Assembly (NCBI GenBank): GCA_965222335.1
Contig: OZ244944.1
Span: 2,294,001-2,358,000 of the forward strand
Origin: G965222335 sp965222335
Lineage (GTDB): Bacteria > Pseudomonadota > Gammaproteobacteria > Pseudomonadales > Halieaceae
Direction: 5' to 3'
Length of the DNA stretch: 64,000 nt
A program made the position numbers and the translations under genes. Each line of letters begins with the position of its first letter. Position 1 is the stretch's first letter. Positions 51,846-60,703 of the stretch are shown here, in pieces. The notes beneath the pieces were generated by a model, which searched no databases, was not told the DNA's origin, and was given only the letters and a program-made list of their open reading frames with translations.

Positions 51846-53198
51846 ATGGACGACAACGATACCCAGGTCATCAAGGACTGGCTGAAAGAGCACCGGATCT
51901 CCGAAGTCGAGTGCCTGGTGCCCGACATGACCGGCAACGCCCGGGGCAAGTTTATTCCGGCGCAGCAGTTCCTGGGCCAGGGTGAGCCCAAACTGCCGGA
52001 AAGTATCATGATCCAGACCGTGACCGGGGAGTACTCGGACGACCACTGGGACTTTGTCGAGCCCACCGACGCCGACATGTTCCTGCGGCCGGACGTCTCC
52101 ACCCTGCGCCTGGTGCCCTGGGCCCGGGAGCCCACCGCCCAGATCATCCACGACTGCTACAAGCCCAACGGTGAACTGCACCCGCTGTCCAGCCGCTCGG
52201 TGCTGCGCAATATCCTCGACCTCTACGCCGCGGAGGGTCTGACCCCGGTGGTGGCGCCGGAGGTGGAGTTCTACCTGGTGGCCAAGAACACCGACCCGGA
52301 CTACGAACTGATGCCGCCCAAGGGCCGCTCGGGCCGGCGGGAGTCGGCGCGCCTGTCCTACAGCATCGACGCGGTGGCCGAGTTCGAGGACTTCGTGGAG
52401 GACATGTACGAGTACGCGGATGCCCAGGAGCTGCAGGTAGACACCCTGATCCACGAAAACGGCGCCGCGCAGATGGAGATCAACTTCCTCCACGGCGACC
52501 CCATGAGCCTGGCCGACCAGGTGTTCGTGTTCAAGCGCACGGTGCGCGAGACCGCGCACAAGTACGGCATGTACGCCACCTTCATGGCCAAGCCGATGCA
52601 GCGGGAACCGGGCAGTGCCCTGCACATCCACCAGAGCGTGGTGGACAGCAAGACCGGGGAGAATATCTTTGTCGACGAGAAGGGCGGCTTTACCGACGCC
52701 TTCCTCAGCTATATCGCCGGTCTGCAGCGCTACACCCCGGAGCTGATCAGCCTGTACGCTCCCAACGTGAACTCCTATCGCCGCCTGGCGCCGGACATCT
52801 CCGCGCCGATCAACCTGAACTGGGGTTTCGACAACCGCACCACCGCCTTCCGGGTGCCCCACGACAAGCCCGCGGCGACCCGGGTGGAGAACCGCTTCCC
52901 CGGTGCCGACGCCAACCCCTACCTGGCCATCGCCGCTTCCCTGGCCAGCGGCTACCTGGGGATGAAACAGAAACTCAAGCCCACGGAGCCCCACCAGGGC
53001 ACCGCCAACGAGGACGAGGTCGAGGTCGCGCGCACGTTGGAAGAGGGCCTGCGCCTGCTGCATAACACGCCGGAACTGCAGGATATGTTCGGCGACCTGT
53101 TCCTGCGCGCCTATGCCGCGGTCAAGCTGGACGAGTTCGAGGAATTCAACCAGGTCATCAGTTCCTGGGAGCGGGAGCACCTGCTGCTGCAGGTCTGA
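51846..53198 (+). CDS. puuA: Glutamine synthetase-family enzyme (gamma-glutamylputrescine synthetase-like)
   Basis: A 450-residue GS-fold ligase: N-terminal ISEVECLVPDMTGNARGKFIP, active-site VVAPEVEFYLV, HENGAAQMEINF (metal glutamates), FMAKPMQREPGSALHIHQS and ENRFPGADANPYLAIAA. Sequence details are of the PuuA/GlnA-like class rather than GlnA, and the divergent puuB-like oxidase suggests gamma-glutamylation of putrescine or another amine. The tyrosine-adenylylation loop of housekeeping GS is not seen. No strong ribosome site is present (GGAA only). Confidence 0.88.
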   Translation: MDDNDTQVIKDWLKEHRISEVECLVPDMTGNARGKFIPAQQFLGQGEPKLPESIMIQTVTGEYSDDHWDFVEPTDADMFLRPDVSTLRLVPWAREPTAQIIHDCYKPNGELHPLSSRSVLRNILDLYAAEGLTPVVAPEVEFYLVAKNTDPDYELMPPKGRSGRRESARLSYSIDAVAEFEDFVEDMYEYADAQELQVDTLIHENGAAQMEINFLHGDPMSLADQVFVFKRTVRETAHKYGMYATFMAKPMQREPGSALHIHQSVVDSKTGENIFVDEKGGFTDAFLSYIAGLQRYTPELISLYAPNVNSYRRLAPDISAPINLNWGFDNRTTAFRVPHDKPAATRVENRFPGADANPYLAIAASLASGYLGMKQKLKPTEPHQGTANEDEVEVARTLEEGLRLLHNTPELQDMFGDLFLRAYAAVKLDEFEEFNQVISSWEREHLLLQV

Positions 53199-53213
53199 GC
53201 GGGGTTAGCGGAT

Positions 53214-54083
53214 ATGCCAGAGGGGAGCACGATTTTCGGGAGTAAGCGGCGTTTCCGGCTGTTCACCCTGGTCAAGTACGTCACCTACGCCCTGCTCTGC
53301 CTGAATGTCTACCTGTTCCTAGACGAGGAACTGCTGGCGCTGCAGCATACCTTCACCGGGGGCGTGTCTCCCGGGCAACTGATCCAGGTGTTCTCCGCGA
53401 CCATCGACACTGCGGCCTGGGTGATCCTGCTGTTGCTGTTCGAGCTGGAAACCTCGGTGCTGGATGACAGCCGCATTCGCGGCGGCGTGCGCTGGAGCCT
53501 GCACGGCATTCGCGGCCTGTGCTACGTGGCCATCGTGTACGCCTTCACCGGCTATTGCGCCGAGCTGATTACCCTCTATGCCCACGCGCCCCTTACCGTG
53601 GAAGCCTGTAGCCTGGTGGCGGACAAGTGGTCGCTGCTGGTGGACCTGGACGAGTACGTGGCCCTGAATGCCGGCAACTGTGCGGGGCTGGCGCCGCCGC
53701 TGTACCGCCTGGAGGGTTTCCAGATCCTGGCTGACCAGGGCACCCTGAACGCGGCCCTGTGGCTGGCCTGGACCGACGTGATCAACGCCGGCACCTGGAT
53801 CCTGGTGGTGATCCTGCTGGAGGTCGAGGTGCGCCTGCAACTGCGCGGCAACCTGTCCGACCGGATCATGGACGGCACCCGCTACCTCAAGTTTGTGCTC
53901 TACTTCATTCTGTTTGCGGCGGCGGCGTACTGGGGTTACGCGGGGGATTTCCTCGATTTCTGGGATGCCGCCCTGTGGCTGTTTGCGTTTATCTTTATCG
54001 AGCTGAACGTGTTCGAGTGGCAGTACGAGACCAGCGCCGAGGCCGATGCGTCGGCCCGGGCGCAGGCCGACCCGGCCCGCTAG
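53214..54083 (+). CDS. Polytopic membrane protein, unknown function
   Basis: A 289-residue protein with about six hydrophobic helices (for example YVTYALLCLNVYLFL, TAAWVILLLLFELE, WILVVILLEVEVRLQL, YLKFVLYFILFAAAAYWGY, LWLFAFIFIELNVFEW). Two similar halves each contain a W-(V/I)-(I/L)-(L/V)2 run followed by an acidic ELE/EVE and a basic segment, suggesting an internal duplication. Two or three cysteines lie in a periplasm-side loop (ACSLVADKW, NAGNCAG). I do not recognise a family. It starts 15 nt behind the puuA-like gene. Confidence 0.7.
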   Translation: MPEGSTIFGSKRRFRLFTLVKYVTYALLCLNVYLFLDEELLALQHTFTGGVSPGQLIQVFSATIDTAAWVILLLLFELETSVLDDSRIRGGVRWSLHGIRGLCYVAIVYAFTGYCAELITLYAHAPLTVEACSLVADKWSLLVDLDEYVALNAGNCAGLAPPLYRLEGFQILADQGTLNAALWLAWTDVINAGTWILVVILLEVEVRLQLRGNLSDRIMDGTRYLKFVLYFILFAAAAYWGYAGDFLDFWDAALWLFAFIFIELNVFEWQYETSAEADASARAQADPAR

Positions 54084-54110
54084 GCGCCGCGCCCCTGGCG
54101 GCGCGCGCCA

Positions 54111-54317
54111 TTAAAGCTTCTCATCGATCCCCACGTGCTCGACGCGGGGATATTCACGCCACTGGAATACCTGGCGGTGGTCGCAGATCAGGCAGCGGTG
54201 CTCGATGTCGCCGGACTTGGGATCCATCTCCCCGCTGCGGGTCATCATGCCGGTGCCACAGGCATCGCAGATGTAGTTCACCTCGACGGGGCGCACTTCG
54301 CGTTTGATTTCTGGCAT
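54111..54317 (-). CDS. Small zinc-ribbon protein
   Basis: A 68-residue protein with two Cys-x2-Cys pairs, CDAC (18-21) and CLIC (42-45), separated by a basic/acidic hairpin, the pattern of a zinc ribbon. GGGAGA lies 6 nt before the ATG. Function unknown; possibly nucleic-acid or protein binding. Confidence 0.75.
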   Translation of the reverse strand: MPEIKREVRPVEVNYICDACGTGMMTRSGEMDPKSGDIEHRCLICDHRQVFQWREYPRVEHVGIDEKL

Positions 54318-54433
54318 GGGGTGTCTCCCTGGTTTGGCCGCCTATGCTAGCGCGACTGGCGGGTGCAAGGAAGGGAGTTGATTAAGCCACCCCAGGCGCT
54401 AAGCTGGGGCGGAGCCGGACCGGATGCCGTGGT

Positions 54434-55279
54434 GTGGATACAGAACTGCTTCGAACATTTCTCGAGGTCCGCAGGACCTGCCATTTTGGCAAGGCGGCGG
54501 AGAACCTCTGCATCACCCAGGCCGCCGTCAGTGCGCGCATCAAGCAGCTGGAAGAGAGCCTGGGCGCGCCGCTGTTCCTGCGCAATCGCAATAACATCCA
54601 GCTGAGTCGCGAGGGTGAACGCCTGGTGCCCCACGCCGAGACCCTGCTGCTGGCCCTGGCCCGGGCCCGGCAGGAGGTGTCCCTGCGCGACAGTGACGCC
54701 GGCCACCTCAGCGTCGGCGTGCGCATGGGCATCTGGAGTGAGCCGCTGCAGCAGAAGCTGCACGGCCTGCGCGCGGCCATGCCCGACCTGCTGCTGTCGG
54801 TGGAGAGCCTGGCCATGGCCAGTATCGAGCGCCAGCTGCTGGACCGCACCCTGGACCTGGCCCTGCTCTACGAGGCCCCCAGTTTTCCCGAACTCGAGAC
54901 CATCCCCATCGGCACCCTGACCCTGCGCCTGTTCAGCGCCAGCAAGACCGGTTCCGCCCAGGCGGCGCTGGGGGAAGGCTATGTCTACCTCGACTGGGGC
55001 GGCGGCTTTTCCCGCTTTCATGCCCGCCATTTCGGCGACGTGCCGCCCCCCAGCCTGCGCACCAACCTGCGCGCCCTGGCCACGTCCTACCTGCTCGAGC
55101 ACGGCGGTGCCTGCTACCTGCCGCGCAGCCAGCGCGGGGCCCTGGCCGAGGCCGGGCTGGTGCCGGTGCGCGGGGCGCCCGAATTCTCGCGGCCCCTGAA
55201 TATTGCCTACCACGGGGGCTCGCCGCAGCGGGAGCTGATTGAAGCCGCTGCGCGGAGCTTTTCCGGTTTGAAAGTCTGA
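54434..55279 (+). CDS. HdfR-like LysR-family transcriptional regulator
   Basis: A 281-residue LysR protein. The N-terminal MDTELLRTFLEVRRTCHFGKAAENLCITQAAVSARIKQLEESLG helix-turn-helix and FLRNRNNIQLSREGERL are very close to E. coli HdfR, which represses flhDC. The ligand domain follows (HLSVGVRMGIW, DLALLYEAPSF). It starts with GTG at 54434. Followed by a small convergent gene. Naming it hdfR outright would go beyond the evidence. Confidence 0.87.
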   Translation: MDTELLRTFLEVRRTCHFGKAAENLCITQAAVSARIKQLEESLGAPLFLRNRNNIQLSREGERLVPHAETLLLALARARQEVSLRDSDAGHLSVGVRMGIWSEPLQQKLHGLRAAMPDLLLSVESLAMASIERQLLDRTLDLALLYEAPSFPELETIPIGTLTLRLFSASKTGSAQAALGEGYVYLDWGGGFSRFHARHFGDVPPPSLRTNLRALATSYLLEHGGACYLPRSQRGALAEAGLVPVRGAPEFSRPLNIAYHGGSPQRELIEAAARSFSGLKV

Positions 55280-55349
55280 GGCGTCGGTTTATTGAAGGGG
55301 AGGGGGGCATGCACCGCGGCCTGTAGCCGTGGCGCAGGAGCTGCCGGCA

Positions 55350-55366
55350 GCGCCCCCGGGGGGCGC
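55350..55366. repeat. GC-rich inverted repeat between convergent genes
   Basis: GCGCCCCCGGGGGGCGC is nearly self-complementary. It lies between the ends of the LysR gene and the small gene on the other strand. No T-run follows on either strand, so it is a hairpin of uncertain role rather than a clear terminator. Confidence 0.5.
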
Positions 55367-55382
55367 CGCTAGCGCTGTTTAC

Positions 55383-55598
55383 TTAATAGTCGTCGAACTG
55401 CAGGTCGTAACAGCCCAGCTCATCCCGCAGGCGGCGCTCTTCCAGGCGCTGCTCGGCGCGGCGGCGTTTCTCCGCCAGGCGCTGCTTGGCGCTGGAAACA
55501 GGCATTACGTCCTCGTCTTCGTTGATATCCCCGAGCACAGGCTCGAAAAAATCATCCATCGAATCACTGCTGATGGCGTCCTGGTTGGTGTCACCCAT
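55383..55598 (-). CDS. Small acidic/arginine-rich protein (PA3496-like)
   Basis: A 71-residue protein: acidic first half (MDDFFEPVLGDINEDEDV) and a charged helix AKQRLAEKRRRAEQRLEERRLRDELG, ending CYDLQFDDY. The RLEERRLRDEL...DDY end resembles the PA3496 family of pseudomonads, of unknown function. GGAGG lies 7 nt before the ATG at 55598. Confidence 0.65.
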   Translation of the reverse strand: MGDTNQDAISSDSMDDFFEPVLGDINEDEDVMPVSSAKQRLAEKRRRAEQRLEERRLRDELGCYDLQFDDY

Positions 55599-55934
55599 GT
55601 TGTTTCCTCCCGTCGATGGCCCTAGCCCATCTCGGCGCAATATCCCCCAGTGATTGCGGCGAGTAAATCAAATTATTCTTGCGCCCACGATAAGCAATAC
55701 TTGTCGAGGACGGGGCCCGCGGGGCAGGTGACCCGGCCGGTCGGCGCGTCCCTGCGCCGGGACTCGTGGGCGGAAAGTCCGCGTCTGCCATGACGTCTGG
55801 CCGGGCGCGAGCCACCTGCGCCATCTGCTTCGCAAGACCTGTGCCAGGGTCAGGGGTGCGGGTTCTGCGCGCTGCGCGGGGCTGCCGGCGTCCAGCGTAG
55901 CCAGCGGACACCGGTGGACGCGGCCAGCGCCGCT
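55599..55934. other. 336-bp gap with no supported gene
   Basis: A GC-rich stretch between aroK and the PA3496-like gene. I see no coding frame with a ribosome site and family features, no tRNA and no clear RNA. An AT-rich patch at 55663-55700 (AAATCAAATTATTCTTG) may hold the promoter of the small gene. Confidence 0.5.
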
Positions 55935-56456
55935 TCAGGCGATCTGCAGGGCGTGGATGATGGTGGCGGCAACCTGGTCGGCGGAGGCCTGGGTGGCATC
56001 CACCGCGATATCGGCGTGGCGCTCGTAGAGGGGGGTGCGCTCTGCGTAGATGGCGGCGTAGCCCTGCCCGGTATCGCTGGCGATGCCGCGCAGGGGGGCG
56101 GCCGCGATCCGCTGCTCCAGGGTGGGCAGGTCCACGACCAGGTAGACGACCGGACCGGCGGCGTGCAAACGCGCCATGATCGCCTCGCTGTAAATCACGC
56201 TGCCGCCGGTGGAGACCACGGTATCCGCGAGGTCGGTGGCCAGCAGCACCTCTTCCTCGATCTTGCGGAAGGTCTCGTAGCCGTGGCGATCCACGATCTC
56301 CTGCAGGGTGGCGTGTTCGCGCACCTGTATCGCCAGGTCAGTGTCGTTGAAGGCAAGCCCGGTGAGTTTGGCCAGGATCACGCCCACGGTGCTCTTGCCG
56401 GCACCGGGCATGCCGACCAGGCTGATGGTCTTGGTGGGTGGCTGAGTCTCGGGCAC
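55935..56456 (-). CDS. Shikimate kinase-family protein with atypical lid
   Basis: A 173-residue P-loop kinase: Walker A GMPGAGKST, NDTD (shikimate-side aspartate), FRKIEEEVL and STGGSVIY follow the shikimate kinase pattern. The lid, however, reads LRGIASDTGQGYAAIYAERTPLY instead of the usual RPLL motif, so this may be a paralogue with a changed substrate rather than AroK. GTG start. It follows the Bat operon by 64 nt and is not linked to aroB. Confidence 0.75.
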   Translation of the reverse strand: MPETQPPTKTISLVGMPGAGKSTVGVILAKLTGLAFNDTDLAIQVREHATLQEIVDRHGYETFRKIEEEVLLATDLADTVVSTGGSVIYSEAIMARLHAAGPVVYLVVDLPTLEQRIAAAPLRGIASDTGQGYAAIYAERTPLYERHADIAVDATQASADQVAATIIHALQIA

Positions 56457-56520
56457 GGCGGATTCCAGTGGTGGTCGGCAGGCGTATTATCCGGCCTGTG
56501 CCCGCGCTGGCAAGGCGCGT

Positions 56521-57573
56521 TTAACGCCAGGGGTTCAGGCGCGACGGCAAGCCGGGGGCGCGCCAGCGCCGCCAGGCAGCCTGCCCTGCCCGCAGCCCCG
56601 CCATGGCACCCTGCGCCAGCGGCCGCCAGGGCAGCCAGCGCCAGGCCGCGAGGCCCACAAGGAGCAACCCCAGGGCCAGCGCCAGGGCCGGCAGCGCATT
56701 CCGCAGAGGGCTGGCCGCTGACGGGGTGTCGGGTGCGGGCGCGGCGCCGCTCACGGTCAGGGAAACCGCGTCCAGGGTGACCATGCGCAGGCGTCCCGCG
56801 GCGGTATCCCACCAGGCGAATTCGTAGGCGGGCAGGGTATAGTCGCCGGCTTGCTCTGCCACGTAAGTGATCACTTGCTCACGCCGAGCGCTAACATCGC
56901 CGCGGTTGCTCTGCATGCTCAGGCGCGGCGGCTGGGGATAGGCGGCGAGCCCGGGGCGGTCGCTGTCGGTCACCGCCGGCAACATTTTATCCAGCACATC
57001 GCTGGCCTCGAGCAGGATGCGGCGGCTGATCGCATCCCCGGGTTTCAGTTGCGTGGTCTCGGGGTCCAGGGACTGGCTGGCGCTGAATTCGGGGCTGGCG
57101 ACCCAGTTGCTGGTGGCCACCCCCGGCGGCTGCTGCGCCTGCAGGGTGACCGCCGGTGCCAGCACGCGCCCGCGAGCGACACCGTCCTCGGTACTCACCT
57201 CGATGTCCAGGGGAATGGGTCCGGTGCTGAAGCTGCCCGCCCGGGTCGCGTACACATCCAGGCTCCAGCGCTGGATGACCCAGTTCTGGCCGCTGCGCAG
57301 CTCGCTGCTGTTACTGGCGAAACTCTGGGTCTGCAGCACGATCAGGCCCGGCACCTCCGGCACCTGGATCCGGGTGCCGCCGGCGAACCAGCGATCGGTG
57401 GCGACGTCGATATACAGACTTACCCGCTGCCCAGGTACCACCGGCTCCGCCGGCGCCAGGCTGGTGCCGAGTTCCAGGCGCTGTGCCGCCAGCAGGTCGG
57501 CCACCTCGGTGGCGCGTACCGTGGTGGCGAGCAGCAGGGCCAGCAGAACCGGCAGTGGCAGCACGCACTTCAC
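56521..57573 (-). CDS. BatD-like protein
   Basis: A 350-residue secreted/membrane-anchored protein: signal peptide MKCVLPLPVLLALLLATTVRA, beta-rich periplasmic part (GQRVSLYIDVATDRWFAGG, repeated immunoglobulin-like strands), then one transmembrane helix (ALPALALALGLLLVGLAAW) and a basic cytoplasmic tail. This is the BatD pattern, found with MoxR and VWA proteins. GTG start overlapping the previous gene by 4 nt. Last gene of the MoxR/Bat operon. Confidence 0.78.
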   Translation of the reverse strand: MKCVLPLPVLLALLLATTVRATEVADLLAAQRLELGTSLAPAEPVVPGQRVSLYIDVATDRWFAGGTRIQVPEVPGLIVLQTQSFASNSSELRSGQNWVIQRWSLDVYATRAGSFSTGPIPLDIEVSTEDGVARGRVLAPAVTLQAQQPPGVATSNWVASPEFSASQSLDPETTQLKPGDAISRRILLEASDVLDKMLPAVTDSDRPGLAAYPQPPRLSMQSNRGDVSARREQVITYVAEQAGDYTLPAYEFAWWDTAAGRLRMVTLDAVSLTVSGAAPAPDTPSAASPLRNALPALALALGLLLVGLAAWRWLPWRPLAQGAMAGLRAGQAAWRRWRAPGLPSRLNPWR

Positions 57574-59192
57574 GGCGCGTCACTCCCGCCGTCGTCCCGC
57601 TGCTGCAGCTGCATATTGAACTTGGTGGCGAGGAAGCCGGCCGGGTCCTTCTGCACCCCGCGCAGCCACATATCGCGCACCGAGTTGTCGCCGAGCACTT
57701 CCTCGGCGGAAATCTGCTCGACCTCCACCTCCTGCCAGATCTGCTCGTCGGCGCCCTCGGCGGCACGCGGGTCGTCCTCACCCAGTTCGCCGCTGGCCTC
57801 CCCCGGCTCTCCCTGCTGGCTCTCACTCAGGCGATTGATTTCATCCACCAGGGCCTGTACCCGGTCGCGGTTGGCCTGGGCGCCGGGGTAGTCCGGGTCC
57901 CGAGCCAGCAGGCGGTCGTAGCGGGCCAGGGCGCGCAGGTAGTCCCGGGCGTGGGCGCGGGCATTGGCTTCGTTGAACAGGGCGGCCTTGCTGTCGTCGC
58001 GGGAGAAGTACTCCGCCGCCTGCATGAAATCCTCCGCGTAGTACAGCGCCAGGCCCTGCCACAGGGGGTTGCGGAAGCGTCGCGCGGCCTCCCGGTACTC
58101 GCCCCGCTGCATCAGCAGGCGCCCCTGCTGGTCCGGCGTCAGCCAGAGGTCCGCAAACCAGTGGGAGGCGGCCGCCTCGCGAGGCGCCTCCGCCTCATCG
58201 GCGCGCGCCGCGTCCACCGGGGCCAGCCAGATCATGCCCGGCAGGAACAGCCAGGCCAGGGTCCAGCCCTTGCGGAACCAGAGCAGGAAACACAGCATCG
58301 CCGGAAACAGCAGCGGGTAGCCGCTGTCCAGCCAGGGCAGGGCGTCATTGTCCACCGGGGTATAGTAGCGCCCCACCGCGCGATCCACCGCGCGCATGTC
58401 GTTGTCGTCCAGGGTCAGGTCGAAGTAGCGGCCCCCCGCGGCATCGGCCAGGTCCACCAGGGCATCGCGCTCCAGGGGCGCCTCGGTGTCGGTGACCCGG
58501 TCGCTGCCCACACCCACCACCAGCAGCTGGTAGGGGTTCTGCGCAAAATAGGTTTCGAAGGCGGGAATGCTGCCGGCGCCCACGCCGTCGCTGAACAGGA
58601 TAATGCTGGCGGGGCCGCTCTCGCCGCTGAGGACTTCGCTCGCCAGGGGCAGGGCGTACTCCGGGAATTTGCCGCTGCGCGGCATGATGCCGGTGTCGAT
58701 GGCATCCAGGTACTGGTGCAGGATGTCGCGGTCGGCGGTCAGGCTGAGCACGGTGTGAGCGCTGCCGGCAAACACCACCAGGGCCGCGCGCTTGTCCGGC
58801 GACTGTGCCAGCAGGTCAGTGATTTTCTGCCGCGCCCGCTCCAGGCGGCTGGGTTGTACGTCGCGCTGGGCCATGGAGGCCGAGGCGTCCAGCAGCAGCA
58901 CCATGCTGGCGTCGTCGCGCTGCAGGGGCGAGGGCTGCTGGCGCCAGGAGGGTCCCATCAGGATGATGGCCAGCAGCAGCAGGAGCACCACGGTCAGGCT
59001 GCGGGGGTTAAACCAGCGGGAGCGGTAGCGCCCCACCCGCAGGTGCGCCAGCAGGTGGGGGGCGATAATGTGCCCGAAGCGCTGCTGGTCGCCGGGCTGG
59101 CGCCACAGGTACCACAGCAGGAGGGCGGTGGGGATCAGCAGCAGGCCCCAGGCCGGGCGCAGGAAATGGAAGTAGGCGAGCTCAGGCGGCAT
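57570..59192 (-). CDS. VWA-TPR protein (BatB/BatC fusion)
   Basis: A 540-residue membrane protein. Two N-terminal helices are followed by a von Willebrand A domain with MIDAS DASAS (102-106), two further hydrophobic segments near 310-345, then TPR-like helices (RGEYREAARRFRNPLWQGLALYYAEDF, ARDYLRALARYDRLLARDP) and an acidic tail. It joins what are separate BatB and BatC proteins in Bacteroides. Overlaps BatA by 11 nt and BatD by 4 nt. Confidence 0.82.
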   Translation of the reverse strand: MPPELAYFHFLRPAWGLLLIPTALLLWYLWRQPGDQQRFGHIIAPHLLAHLRVGRYRSRWFNPRSLTVVLLLLLAIILMGPSWRQQPSPLQRDDASMVLLLDASASMAQRDVQPSRLERARQKITDLLAQSPDKRAALVVFAGSAHTVLSLTADRDILHQYLDAIDTGIMPRSGKFPEYALPLASEVLSGESGPASIILFSDGVGAGSIPAFETYFAQNPYQLLVVGVGSDRVTDTEAPLERDALVDLADAAGGRYFDLTLDDNDMRAVDRAVGRYYTPVDNDALPWLDSGYPLLFPAMLCFLLWFRKGWTLAWLFLPGMIWLAPVDAARADEAEAPREAAASHWFADLWLTPDQQGRLLMQRGEYREAARRFRNPLWQGLALYYAEDFMQAAEYFSRDDSKAALFNEANARAHARDYLRALARYDRLLARDPDYPGAQANRDRVQALVDEINRLSESQQGEPGEASGELGEDDPRAAEGADEQIWQEVEVEQISAEEVLGDNSVRDMWLRGVQKDPAGFLATKFNMQLQQRDDGGSDAP

Positions 59193-60192
59193 CCGCAGCT
59201 TCCTCCGTGGAATTGCGCCGGTGCCTGCGGGCGGTCAGCAGGGCGAAGCAGCCGTGGTACAGCCCGTAGCAGATGGAAGCCAGGGCCACCGGAGCCCAGT
59301 GCAGGCTGTGTCGGGGGCGGAAGCTCACGGTGTCGTACAGTTCGGGCTCCAGGCCGGCGATGGTCAGGGAGGCCTGTTCCAGCGAGGCCCGGTCCATGGC
59401 CTGGAAGGCGCGCCCGCCGCTGAGACCGGCCACCCGCTCCAGGGTCTCCACGTCCAGGGCCTCCTCGCCGGCGGCCGCGGGATCACCGATGGCGATGGGG
59501 TAGATGCGAATGCCCTCTGCCGCCGCGACCCGGGCGGCGGCCACCGGCGGCACCCGGCTGCCGGTGTCGTTGCCATCGGTCAGCACGATCAGCACCTTGT
59601 TGTCGGAATCACTCTCGCGAAACAGCTTGATCGCGAGGCCAATGGCGTCGCCGAACACGGTGCTCTGGCCCGCCATGCCGATGCCCGTCTCCTGCAGCAG
59701 CCGCTCCCACACCGCCCGGTCGGCGGTGAAGGGGGTCTGCAGGTAGGCCGCGGAGCCGAACACGATCAGCCCCAGGCGGTCGGCGTCGCGTTGCCCCGCC
59801 AGCTCCCGCAGGACGTACTTGACCGCCTCCAGGCGATCCACCGCGACCCCGCCCGGCAGGGTGAAATCGCGGTTTTCCATGGAGCCGGACAGGTCCACGG
59901 CGACCATCAGGTCACGGCCCGCCTGCTGCTGCGCCACCGGCTCGCCGACCCACTCGGGCCTGGCCGCGCCCAGCACCAGCATGGCCCACATCAAGGCCAC
60001 CAGCAGGGCCTGCAGGCGGCGCCGCTGTAATACCTGCGCGCCCTCCTGGGGGTGCTGCTCGGACAGGGCCAGCAGGGTCTGGAAGAAGGGCACCTTGACC
60101 GAGTCGCGCTGCTCCCGGTAGGCCGGCAGCAGGCGCATCAGCAGGGGCAGGGGCAACAGCAGCAGGGCCCAGGGCTGGGTCAGCTCAAGCAT
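59182..60192 (-). CDS. VWA-domain membrane protein BatA
   Basis: A 336-residue protein with a VWA domain between transmembrane helices: LLLLPLPLLMRLLP at the N-terminus, MIDAS DLSGS (100-104), VLTDGNDTGS and GLEPELYDTVSF followed by a C-terminal helix. The start MLELTQPWALLLL at 60192 overlaps the DUF4381 gene by 8 nt; the frame is open further upstream but has no ribosome site. Works with MoxR and BatB in a presumed envelope metal/protein chaperone complex. Confidence 0.85.
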   Translation of the reverse strand: MLELTQPWALLLLPLPLLMRLLPAYREQRDSVKVPFFQTLLALSEQHPQEGAQVLQRRRLQALLVALMWAMLVLGAARPEWVGEPVAQQQAGRDLMVAVDLSGSMENRDFTLPGGVAVDRLEAVKYVLRELAGQRDADRLGLIVFGSAAYLQTPFTADRAVWERLLQETGIGMAGQSTVFGDAIGLAIKLFRESDSDNKVLIVLTDGNDTGSRVPPVAAARVAAAEGIRIYPIAIGDPAAAGEEALDVETLERVAGLSGGRAFQAMDRASLEQASLTIAGLEPELYDTVSFRPRHSLHWAPVALASICYGLYHGCFALLTARRHRRNSTEEAADAA

Positions 60193-60703
60193 CGCCGGGC
60201 CCCCGATGCTGGGTAATCCAGGTGCGGCAGGCCTCCAGTAGCGCCGCACGCTCGGCCGGCGCCGGTGCGGTACCGCGGTACTGGTCCAGGGCCAGGAGCC
60301 GGGCGCAGTCCTGCTGAAACGGGGCGGCGGTGCAGCGGGCATTGAGAAAGGCGACCCAGGCCTCGCCGCTGAGCGGTGCGACCTCGCCGCGGGGGAAGGC
60401 GGCCAGGGCCACCCGCTTTAACAGTTCGCTGCTGCGGGGGGGCAGGCTCGGGCCCTCGACCGTGGCCAGGCTGGCCAGTTCCCGCAGTGCCTCGCGGCGG
60501 TAGCGGTTGTGGTGCCAGCGGCGCAGGGCGCGCCACAGGGTCACCAGGGCCCAGGTCAGGAACAGGGCGCCGAGCACCAGCCAGCCCGGCGTCTGCGGCC
60601 ACCAGTCGATGGCCGGGGCCTGGCTGATCTCGACGAAATCACCCAGGGCACTATCTTGCAGGGCATAGTTGCCGAAGATTTCCGGCAGCGGCGGCAGGCT
60701 CAC
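60185..60703 (-). CDS. DUF4381 membrane protein
   Basis: A 172-residue protein with one transmembrane helix (GWLVLGALFLTWALVTLW), a basic stretch and a helical cytoplasmic domain (SELLKRVALAAFPRGEVAPLSGEAWVAFL). This matches DUF4381, a regular member of MoxR/BatA operons. It starts with GTG, overlapping the DUF58 stop by 4 nt. Confidence 0.82.
   Translation of the reverse strand: MSLPPLPEIFGNYALQDSALGDFVEISQAPAIDWWPQTPGWLVLGALFLTWALVTLWRALRRWHHNRYRREALRELASLATVEGPSLPPRSSELLKRVALAAFPRGEVAPLSGEAWVAFLNARCTAAPFQQDCARLLALDQYRGTAPAPAERAALLEACRTWITQHRGPGDA

Noticed and set aside
55690..55900. Possible structured RNA (GGGCGGAAAGTCCG recalls part of RNase P RNA)
   Set aside because: The rest of the RNase P core motifs are absent; the similarity is limited to a few bases.
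55591..55911. Arginine/proline-rich minus-strand frame
   Set aside because: No ribosome site, biased composition typical of a chance frame in GC-rich DNA, and it overlaps the start region of a better-supported gene.
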